Shown: piece after piece, positions 30,863 through 37,833 of the stretch
Position numbering within the stretch: position 1 is the first letter of the stretch
Layout of the letters: each line of letters starts with the position of its first letter
NCBI RefSeq assembly: GCF_009741275.1
Contig: NZ_WOWS01000001.1
Span: 496,001 to 560,000 of the forward strand
Origin: Winogradskyella endarachnes
GTDB taxonomy: Bacteria > Bacteroidota > Bacteroidia > Flavobacteriales > Flavobacteriaceae
Direction: 5' to 3'
DNA: 64,000 bases
Position numbers and translations under genes: made by a program
The notes under the pieces: generated by a model
What the model saw: the letters and a program-made list of their open reading frames with translations, nothing else
What the model was told of the DNA's origin: nothing
The model's database searches: none

Positions 30863-30870
30863 TACTTTTG
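30863..30870 (+). promoter_or_regulatory. -7 box of the thr operon promoter
   Basis: TACTTTTG is an exact TAnnTTTG match. The -33 region is weak (TTAG near 30836-30839 rather than TTTG). Transcription would start only a few bases before the leader ORF at 30878, so that ORF would be nearly leaderless. Confidence 0.5.
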
Positions 30871-30877
30871 ACATGTA

Positions 30878-30985
30878 ATGACGAAAAAAATAAACATATC
30901 AGAAAATACAATCTCACATACATTCGGTATGTCTATTTCTATGTTTTTTATTTCAACTATTATTACCCTTTGGGGTAATTTCTAA
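30878..30985 (+). CDS. Candidate thr operon leader peptide
   Basis: A 35-codon open frame starts with ATG just after the -7 box and ends 59 bases before thrA. Its C-terminal part reads FFISTIITLWGNF, so Thr and Ile codons are clustered (ACT ATT ATT ACC), the two amino acids sensed by the enteric thr leader. The ACC codon is part of a 7-bp hairpin (30962-30979), and a second, weaker hairpin followed by T's lies at 31005-31022. This is the layout of a transcription-attenuation leader, but the second hairpin has only five pairs. A shorter version could begin at the internal ATG at 30929. Confidence 0.45.
   Translation: MTKKINISENTISHTFGMSISMFFISTIITLWGNF
30962..30979 (+). promoter_or_regulatory. 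Hairpin overlapping the Thr codons of the thr leader
   Basis: ATTACCC (30962-30968) pairs with GGGTAAT (30973-30979) around a four-base loop. The left arm contains an Ile codon (ATT) and a Thr codon (ACC) of the leader peptide, so a stalled ribosome would melt it. Confidence 0.45.
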
Positions 30986-31004
30986 TATGCACTTCGTCCC
31001 TTTT

Positions 31005-31022
31005 TGTCTATACAGACATTTT
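31005..31022 (+). terminator. Weak hairpin plus T-run before thrA (possible attenuator)
   Basis: TGTCT (31005-31009) pairs with AGACA (31014-31018) around ATAC and is followed by TTTT. Five pairs make a weak stem, so its role as an attenuator is only suggested by its place between the leader peptide and thrA. Confidence 0.3.
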
Positions 31023-31044
31023 ATTCTCTTAAATTTTAAAAAAT

Positions 31045-33519
31045 ATGAAAGTCCTTAAATTTGGTGGAACATCAGTAGGTTCAGCCGAAAACATAAATAA
31101 AGTTATAACTATATTAGATCAACAATCTAAAAATACAAATATTGCCGTTGTAGTCTCTGCGGTTGGCGGTATTACAGATAAATTATTAGAAGCTGCAAAT
31201 TTAGCTTGTAATAAAAACGAAGCTTACAAACAAAAATACGATGTAATCTGGTCTATACATAATAAAGTTATTGAAGGGTTATTTGAAAACTCAGCAAATG
31301 ATAATGAAATAAAAAAACAACGAGATAGTTTAAGCGACATCATTTCAGAAAAATTAAACGACCTTAAAAGTCTTCTTAACGGTATTTACCTTATTAATGA
31401 ATTATCACCAAAAACAAAAGATAAATTATTAAGTTTTGGTGAAGCTTTATCGTCTACTATAATTTATCATACTTTAAAATCTAGAAGTTTAGATGCTGCA
31501 CTAAAAAACTCACAAGAGGTTATTGTTACAGATTCTAACTTTAATAATGCTATTGTAAATTTTGAAGTTACCAATTCTAATATCCAAAATTTCTTTAGTA
31601 CTAATTCTAATTCAATTGTTTTATTTCCTGGTTTTGTTTCAAAATCTACACATGGCGAAATTACAACATTAGGTCGTGGTGGATCAGACTATACAGCTGC
31701 AATTATTGCCGCTGCAATGGATGCAAACGAATTACAAATCTGGACAGATGTTAGTGGTATGTACACCACAAACCCTAAGCTGGTAAAACAAGCTTCTCCT
31801 ATTATTGAATTATCATATCAAGAAGCTGTAGAACTATCGCATTTTGGTGCAAAAGTTCTTTACCCTCCTACTGTGATGCCTGTGCTTAAAAAACAAATAC
31901 CTATTGTTATTAAAAATACAATGGAACCCGAAGCAATTGGGACAACTATAACAAAAAACACCGTTAATACAGATAATTCGCCAGTAAAAGGTATAAGTAA
32001 TATTGAAAACATTGCATTATTAACCTTACAAGGTAATGGTATGGTTGGTGTTCCTGGTTTTAGTAAACGTCTTTTTGAAACACTTGCTCAAGAGAAAATT
32101 AATATCATATTAATAACACAATCGTCCTCAGAACATTCTATATGTTTTGGTATTTCTGCAAACGATGCACAACGCGCTAAAGAAGTTATTGATACGGTTT
32201 TTGAATACGAAATTGCCTTACAAAAAATAGACCCAATTGTTGTTGAAACAGATTTATCTATCATTGCGGTAATTGGCGATAAAATGAAAAGCCACCAAGG
32301 TATTAGCGGAAAAATGTTTAGTACACTTGGTAAAAACAACGTTAATATTAGAGCGATTGCACAAGGTGCATCTGAGCGAAATATTTCTGCTATTATCCAT
32401 AAAAACGATGTAAAAAAAGCTTTAAATAGTTTACACGAGCAGTTTTTTGAAATAAAAACGAAACAAATTAATCTGTTTATTACAGGTGTTGGTAATGTTG
32501 GCGAACGACTTATTGAACAAATAAAGCAACAAAAAGCATACGTTAAAGAAAACTTTAAAATCAACCTAAGAATTACTGGATTATCAAATTCTAGAAAAAT
32601 GGTTGTAAATGATGAAGGTATTGATCTTAAAAACTGGAAAGAACAATTAGAAGCTGGAGAAACAGCAAGTTTAGAAGGATTCTTTCAGCATGCAAAATCT
32701 TTAAATTTAAGAAACTCTGTTTTTGTAGATATCACTGCAAACGAAGCGGTGTCTAAAATTTATGGCGAATATCTAAAACAAAGTATTTCTGTTGTAGCGT
32801 GTAACAAAATTGCATGTTCTGGTAATATTGAATATTACAATGAGTTAAAAACATTATCTCGTAAATACAACGCCTCATTCTTATTTGAAACCAATGTTGG
32901 TGCAGGTTTACCGGTTATAGACACATTGAGTCATTTAATAACTTCTGGCGATAAAATCAATACCATACAAGCTGTTTTATCTGGCAGCTTAAACTTTATA
33001 TTCAATAACTTTAATGCTGAAACTACATTTTATGATGTGGTAAAACAAGCACAAGAAGAAGGTTACACAGAACCTGACCCAAGAATTGATTTGAGTGGAA
33101 TTGATGTTGCAAGAAAAGTTTTAATTTTGGCTAGAGAAAGTGGACACGCTATTGAGCTTGCCGATTTAGAAAGCGATAATTTTTTAACAGATGCGGCAAT
33201 GAATGCCTCTTCTGTTGATGATTTTTTTGAAACCTTAAAAACAGACGAAGCTTATTACCAAGGTTTATTTAAATCCGCTGAAGATAAAAATTGTCAACTA
33301 AAATTTGTAGCCGAATTTAATGACGGAAAAGCCAAAGTAGGCTTAAAAGAAATTCCTGAAGGTCATCCTTTTTTCAACTTAAAAGGAAAAGATAATATTG
33401 TAATGTTTTACACACAGCGTTACCCAGAACAACCTATGATTATTAAAGGTGCTGGTGCTGGTGCAGATGTTACAGCTTCTGGATTGTTTGCAGATATTAT
33501 AAGAATTGCTAATAATTAA
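31045..33519 (+). CDS. thrA: Bifunctional aspartate kinase / homoserine dehydrogenase I
   Basis: The 824-residue protein joins aspartate kinase and homoserine dehydrogenase, the first and third steps from aspartate to threonine. The kinase domain starts with KFGGTSVGSAENI (residues 4-16) and has TTLGRGGSDYTAA (about 210). Two ACT regulatory domains follow (about 325-460; NIALLTLQGNGMVGVPG and SIIAVIGDKM). The dehydrogenase starts at about 474 with the Rossmann motif FITGVGNVGERL and contains VLSGSLNFIFN and EPDPRIDLSGIDVARKVLILARE. Fusion and ACT domains imply feedback control by threonine. thrB begins two bases after its stop. Confidence 0.95.
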   Translation: MKVLKFGGTSVGSAENINKVITILDQQSKNTNIAVVVSAVGGITDKLLEAANLACNKNEAYKQKYDVIWSIHNKVIEGLFENSANDNEIKKQRDSLSDIISEKLNDLKSLLNGIYLINELSPKTKDKLLSFGEALSSTIIYHTLKSRSLDAALKNSQEVIVTDSNFNNAIVNFEVTNSNIQNFFSTNSNSIVLFPGFVSKSTHGEITTLGRGGSDYTAAIIAAAMDANELQIWTDVSGMYTTNPKLVKQASPIIELSYQEAVELSHFGAKVLYPPTVMPVLKKQIPIVIKNTMEPEAIGTTITKNTVNTDNSPVKGISNIENIALLTLQGNGMVGVPGFSKRLFETLAQEKINIILITQSSSEHSICFGISANDAQRAKEVIDTVFEYEIALQKIDPIVVETDLSIIAVIGDKMKSHQGISGKMFSTLGKNNVNIRAIAQGASERNISAIIHKNDVKKALNSLHEQFFEIKTKQINLFITGVGNVGERLIEQIKQQKAYVKENFKINLRITGLSNSRKMVVNDEGIDLKNWKEQLEAGETASLEGFFQHAKSLNLRNSVFVDITANEAVSKIYGEYLKQSISVVACNKIACSGNIEYYNELKTLSRKYNASFLFETNVGAGLPVIDTLSHLITSGDKINTIQAVLSGSLNFIFNNFNAETTFYDVVKQAQEEGYTEPDPRIDLSGIDVARKVLILARESGHAIELADLESDNFLTDAAMNASSVDDFFETLKTDEAYYQGLFKSAEDKNCQLKFVAEFNDGKAKVGLKEIPEGHPFFNLKGKDNIVMFYTQRYPEQPMIIKGAGAGADVTASGLFADIIRIANN

Positions 33520-33521
33520 GC

Positions 33522-34445
33522 ATGAAAAACGAAATCAAAATATTTTCGCCTGCTACAGTCGCTAACGTCGCTTGCGGATTTGATGTCCTTGGTTTTTGTT
33601 TAGACACCATTGGAGACGAAATGGTGATTAGAAAAACAGAAGAAAATGGGATTAAAATCACAAAAATTGAAGGTTACGACCTTCCTTTTGAAGCCGAGAA
33701 GAATGTTGCTGGTGTTTCGGCACTAGCCATGTACAATGCGTTACAGCCAGATTGTGGATTCGAAATTGAAATTTATAAAAAGATAAAACCAGGAAGTGGT
33801 ATTGGTAGTAGTTCTGCAAGTGCTGCAGGTAGTGTTTTTGGTATGAACGAATTATTAGGAAAGCCATTAAACAATACCGAACTCACTAATTTTGCCATGA
33901 AAGGCGAAGCTTTAGCTAGCAAATGCGAACATGCAGATAATTTAGCGCCTGCAATTTTTGGAGGTTTCACACTTGTTAAAAGTGCATGTCCGTTAAAGGT
34001 TTTAGAATTACCAACACCTCCAGATTTATTTGCAACTTTAATTCATCCACAGATTGAAGTTAAAACATCAGAATCTAGGGCAATTCTTCCAAAAGAAATT
34101 CCTTTAGAAAATGCCATAACACAATGGGCAAATGTTGGAAGTTTGGTTCATGGTTTACACACTTCAGATTACAATTTAATAAAAGAATCTTTAACTGATG
34201 TGGTTATAGAACCTTACAGAAAACAATTGATTCCGCATTTTGATGACGTAAAATCGGCTGTATTAGAAGCAGGAGCTTTAGGTTGTGCAATTTCTGGTTC
34301 TGGCCCTTCAATTTTCGCATTGAGTAAAAGTGAAGCTACTGCCAAAGCTGTTCAGTTATCTATGCAGAATGCATACTCAAAATCTAACATACAATTTGAA
34401 ACTTACGTTTCTAAAATTAATACCCAAGGTATAAAAACATTATAA
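33522..34445 (+). CDS. thrB: Homoserine kinase
   Basis: The 307-residue GHMP-family kinase phosphorylates homoserine to O-phosphohomoserine. The N-terminus SPATVANVACGFDVLGFCLD (residues 7-26) is the substrate/product motif. The ATP loop is PGSGIGSSSASAAGSVFGMN (about 88-107). GALGCAISGSGPSIFAL near 255 is the C-terminal GHMP motif. It begins two bases after thrA and shares a base with thrC, so translation of the three is probably coupled. No anomalies seen. Confidence 0.95.
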   Translation: MKNEIKIFSPATVANVACGFDVLGFCLDTIGDEMVIRKTEENGIKITKIEGYDLPFEAEKNVAGVSALAMYNALQPDCGFEIEIYKKIKPGSGIGSSSASAAGSVFGMNELLGKPLNNTELTNFAMKGEALASKCEHADNLAPAIFGGFTLVKSACPLKVLELPTPPDLFATLIHPQIEVKTSESRAILPKEIPLENAITQWANVGSLVHGLHTSDYNLIKESLTDVVIEPYRKQLIPHFDDVKSAVLEAGALGCAISGSGPSIFALSKSEATAKAVQLSMQNAYSKSNIQFETYVSKINTQGIKTL

Positions 34446-35734
34446 TGAACTATTACTCTCTAAATAAAAAAGCAGCCAATACAACTTTTGCAGATGCTGT
34501 AGTCCGTGGACTTGCGCCAGATAAAGGTTTATATTTTCCTGAATCAATAACACCTTTAGACCCTTCATTTTTTGAAACTATTGAAGATAAATCGAATACA
34601 GAAATCGCATTTGAAGCCATTAAACAATTTATACTTCCAGAAATTCCAGAAGATGTACTAAAAACAATTGTAGAAGAAACTTTAAACTTCGATTTTCCTG
34701 TTGTTGAGATTAATGAGCATATTTCTACACTAGAATTATTTCATGGACCAACCATGGCTTTTAAAGATGTTGGCGCTCGTTTTATGGCAAGATGTTTAGG
34801 TTATTTCAACAAAACAAACACTAATGATGTTACCGTTTTAGTGGCAACTTCTGGAGATACAGGAGGCGCTGTAGCTAATGGTTTTCTAGGTGTAAACGGT
34901 GTAAATGTTGTTATACTTTATCCTAGTGGAAAAGTAAGCGACATACAAGAAAAACAACTAACCACTCTAGGGCAAAATATTACAGCACTAGAAGTAGATG
35001 GTGTTTTTGATGATTGCCAAGACATGGTAAAACGTGCCTTTATGGATAAGGAGTTAACGAGTAAAATGCAATTAACATCGGCAAATTCAATAAATATTGC
35101 GCGTTGGCTACCACAGTTGTTTTACTTTATGTTTACGTATAAGCAATTAAAATCTAAACATAAAGATATCGCCTTTTCTGTACCAAGCGGAAACTTTGGA
35201 AATATTTGCGCTGGTATGGTTGCACAAAAATTAGGTTTACCTGTTAAACACTTTATTGCATCTAACAATGCAAATGATACGGTTGTGAACTATATGATAT
35301 CTCAAACCTACAACCCAAAACCATCCGTACAAACCATTAGTAATGCTATGGATGTTGGTAATCCTAGTAATTTTATTAGAATTCAAGAATTACATAACAA
35401 TGATTTTGATACGTTAAAATCTAACTTGTCATCGTATAGTTTTTCTGATGAGGAAACTAAAGCAGCACTACTAGAAATCTATAAAGAACACAATTATATT
35501 GCTGATCCGCATGGTGCAGTTGGTTATTTAGGTGCAAAAAAGTATTTAGAAAATAATGATGCTCATGTGGTATTTTTAGAAACAGCACATCCAACAAAAT
35601 TCTTAGATGTTGTTGAAGACGTTATTGAGAAAACCGTGCCTTTACCTTCTCAAATTAAAGCTGTTATGGATAAAGAAAAAGTTTCAATTAAAGCGAGTTC
35701 TTATGAAGATTTAAAAGCCTTTTTGTTGAAGTAA
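34445..35734 (+). CDS. thrC: Threonine synthase
   Basis: The 429-residue PLP enzyme converts O-phosphohomoserine to threonine. The PLP lysine is in HGPTMAFKDVGARFMAR (about Lys107), the phosphate-binding loop is LVATSGDTGGAVANGF, and VFDDCQDMVKRAF together with LTSANSINIARWLPQ is characteristic of the longer (class 1) threonine synthases. Its ATG overlaps the thrB stop by one base. It ends the biosynthetic part of the thr operon; the next gene begins 23 bases later and may be read through. Confidence 0.95.
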   Translation: MNYYSLNKKAANTTFADAVVRGLAPDKGLYFPESITPLDPSFFETIEDKSNTEIAFEAIKQFILPEIPEDVLKTIVEETLNFDFPVVEINEHISTLELFHGPTMAFKDVGARFMARCLGYFNKTNTNDVTVLVATSGDTGGAVANGFLGVNGVNVVILYPSGKVSDIQEKQLTTLGQNITALEVDGVFDDCQDMVKRAFMDKELTSKMQLTSANSINIARWLPQLFYFMFTYKQLKSKHKDIAFSVPSGNFGNICAGMVAQKLGLPVKHFIASNNANDTVVNYMISQTYNPKPSVQTISNAMDVGNPSNFIRIQELHNNDFDTLKSNLSSYSFSDEETKAALLEIYKEHNYIADPHGAVGYLGAKKYLENNDAHVVFLETAHPTKFLDVVEDVIEKTVPLPSQIKAVMDKEKVSIKASSYEDLKAFLLK

Positions 35735-35757
35735 ACGGCAACAACCCATAGTTTACC

Positions 35758-36201
35758 ATGAATATTTTTAAAACCATAGATAAAGTGTTAGCTGGATTTG
35801 GAAACATCAAAGCTATGGAGCGCAATCATGTTGATACTTTTACAGAAGATTTAATACAGAATATTAAAGGTACAAAACTTGCTGAATCTAAACTTGGTCA
35901 ATTATTTGGGTCTTTTCAAAATCTAGCTGGTTATGAATTTTTAAATGTTTCAATTTTAAGTACAACCAATATTAAAACCCTTAAAGGTTGTGAGTTAGTC
36001 TTTGAAACTGATAAACGGAGTATTCTAATTCCTTCAGATACTAAAGAAATTGAATCTGATTTTTCTAATGTTTCAAATATATGGTTAACTAAAGTTAGTT
36101 TCATATTAAATGAATCAGAGAAAAATATGATTGTTAATGGTAGTTTTAAAAGTGTAACTCTTAACTTTAAAAAAAGGTCTTTAAAAATGTTTAAGGTTTA
36201 A
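35758..36201 (+). CDS. Hypothetical protein
   Basis: The 147-residue product has no signal peptide or membrane segment. It has an N-terminal helical stretch (about 1-55) and a C-terminal beta-rich part (TTNIKTLKGCELVFETDKRSI, VSFILNESEKNMI, FKSVTLNFKKRSL). I do not recognise a family. It follows thrC by 23 bases and precedes the GIY-YIG-like gene by five, so it may be carried on the thr transcript, but nothing ties it to threonine synthesis. Confidence 0.6.
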   Translation: MNIFKTIDKVLAGFGNIKAMERNHVDTFTEDLIQNIKGTKLAESKLGQLFGSFQNLAGYEFLNVSILSTTNIKTLKGCELVFETDKRSILIPSDTKEIESDFSNVSNIWLTKVSFILNESEKNMIVNGSFKSVTLNFKKRSLKMFKV

Positions 36202-36206
36202 ACCAT

Positions 36207-36557
36207 ATGCCAAAAACACTTTACACCATTTACGTGATAGAACTTTCTAAACGTGTATTTACTGAAAATGCGAAGTTTAGAAAAGCAAATCCACAGTTTA
36301 ATGGTGTTTTAGAATGTTTGTATGTTGGCATGACGAGTAAAACGCCTAAGGAAAGATTTCTTCAGCATAAAACAGGGCATAGAAATAAGAAAGGTTACAA
36401 AATCTCGTCAAACATTGTTGAAAAATATGGTACGTATTTACGTCCGAGTTTATATAATCATATAGATCCTTTTTTTACAAGAGCAGAAGCTTTAAAGGCT
36501 GAAGAACAAATAACAATAGAATTAAGACGTGAAGGTTATGCTGTTTGGTCTAACTAA
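36207..36557 (+). CDS. GIY-YIG-like nuclease domain protein
   Basis: The 116-residue protein has a variant of the GIY-YIG fold: the first strand reads YTIYVIEL (in place of GIY), the second CLYVGMTSK (in place of YIG), followed by PKERFLQHKTG with the conserved Arg and a downstream EALKAEEQITIELRREGY helix with the conserved Glu. The spacing between the two Tyr strands is longer than usual by about 17 residues, because of the loop KRVFTENAKFRKANPQFNG. It is probably a small DNA- or RNA-acting nuclease or a degenerate relative. Its stop overlaps the convergent bshA stop by four bases. Confidence 0.65.
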   Translation: MPKTLYTIYVIELSKRVFTENAKFRKANPQFNGVLECLYVGMTSKTPKERFLQHKTGHRNKKGYKISSNIVEKYGTYLRPSLYNHIDPFFTRAEALKAEEQITIELRREGYAVWSN

Positions 36558-37690
36558 ACAGCCATAAACTTTTTTAAGGTTTCCTCATATATTTTCTCGT
36601 ACATAGGTACAATATTATGCAAATCGAATTTTTGAGATTGTATTTTTGCATTCGCTTTAAATTTATTCAAAGTATCTACATCAGATAGTAATTTTACAGC
36701 ATTTGCAGACATATCTTTTACAGCACCAACATCACTTAAATAACCCGAAAATCCATCTTCATTTACTTCGGGTAACCCACCAGTATTAGTAGAAATAACA
36801 GGAACACCACTTGCCATGGCTTCAAGCGCTACTAATCCAAAACTTTCTGTATTAGATGGCAATAAAAACAAATCCGTAAAGCATAAAATACGATCTATTT
36901 CATTACTATTTCCTAAGAAAATTACACTATCTGAAATTCCTAATTCTTCCACTAATATTTCAGCACCTTCTTTTTCAGGGCCTTCACCAACCAACATTAA
37001 TTTTGCAGGAATTTCTTTTTGAATATTATAAAATATTTTAATGACGTCTGGTATACGCTTAACTTCTCTAAAATTACTAATATGTGTAATTATGCGCTCA
37101 TTATCATCTGCCATCATAGCTCGTTGACAATCTGTAAATTTAGGTTCGTGCTTTTCTAAATCTATAAAATTTGGAACGACATGAATATCTTTTTTAATAT
37201 CAAATAATCGTAGTGTATCTTTTTTTAAACTTTCTGAAACAGACGTAACCGCATCAGACTTATTAATACTAAACGTTACTGCTGGTTTATAAAATGGATG
37301 GCTACCTACTAAAGTAATATCTGTACCATGTAAAGTGGTTACAATAGGCACTATAATACCTTCATCTTCTAACATTTGTTGCGCCATATACGCAGCATAA
37401 GCATGAGGAATGGCATAATGCACATGGAATAATTCTATACCATGCAATTTTACCATATCTACTAATTTACTAGATAATGCTAACTCGTATGGCTGATAAT
37501 GAAATAATGGATATTCTGGTACATGCACTTCATGAAAATGAACATTACTACTCAACAATTCTAGTCTTACGGGCTGACTATAGGTGATAAAATGAATTTC
37601 GTGACCACGTTTAGAAAGCTCTAAGCCTAATTCTGTCGCAACGACTCCACTACCTCCAAATGTTGGGTAACATACTATTCCTATTTTCAT
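36554..37690 (-). CDS. bshA: N-acetyl-alpha-D-glucosaminyl L-malate synthase
   Basis: The 378-residue GT4 glycosyltransferase catalyses the first step of bacillithiol synthesis, joining N-acetylglucosamine from UDP-GlcNAc to L-malate. The N-terminus GIVCYPTFGGSGVVATELG (residues 3-21), with FHVHYAIPHAYAA near 90, is diagnostic of BshA. The C-terminal nucleotide-sugar site shows LMLVGEGPEKEGAE and PSNTESFGLVALEAMASGVPVISTNTGG. Bacillithiol is a main thiol in many Bacteroidota. bshB and bshC are not in the window. Confidence 0.94.
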   Translation of the reverse strand: MKIGIVCYPTFGGSGVVATELGLELSKRGHEIHFITYSQPVRLELLSSNVHFHEVHVPEYPLFHYQPYELALSSKLVDMVKLHGIELFHVHYAIPHAYAAYMAQQMLEDEGIIVPIVTTLHGTDITLVGSHPFYKPAVTFSINKSDAVTSVSESLKKDTLRLFDIKKDIHVVPNFIDLEKHEPKFTDCQRAMMADDNERIITHISNFREVKRIPDVIKIFYNIQKEIPAKLMLVGEGPEKEGAEILVEELGISDSVIFLGNSNEIDRILCFTDLFLLPSNTESFGLVALEAMASGVPVISTNTGGLPEVNEDGFSGYLSDVGAVKDMSANAVKLLSDVDTLNKFKANAKIQSQKFDLHNIVPMYEKIYEETLKKFMAV

Positions 37691-37833
37691 ATATAATTAA
37701 TTCTTGAAATTAAAGTGCGTTTATAGTCGTAAATTATTTACAATGCTTTCACATTCCAATTTTTAGTTAAAGTTATAGGATTTAATTCTGCCATCTTAGG
37801 TTTTAATAACTTTTTAACGTTCAACTTTATAAC

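Noticed and set aside
32088..32564. 158-codon open frame on the minus strand inside thrA
   Set aside because: It lies wholly antisense to the conserved ACT/dehydrogenase part of thrA, is rich in Cys, Ile and Ser as expected for a shadow frame, and matches no family I know.
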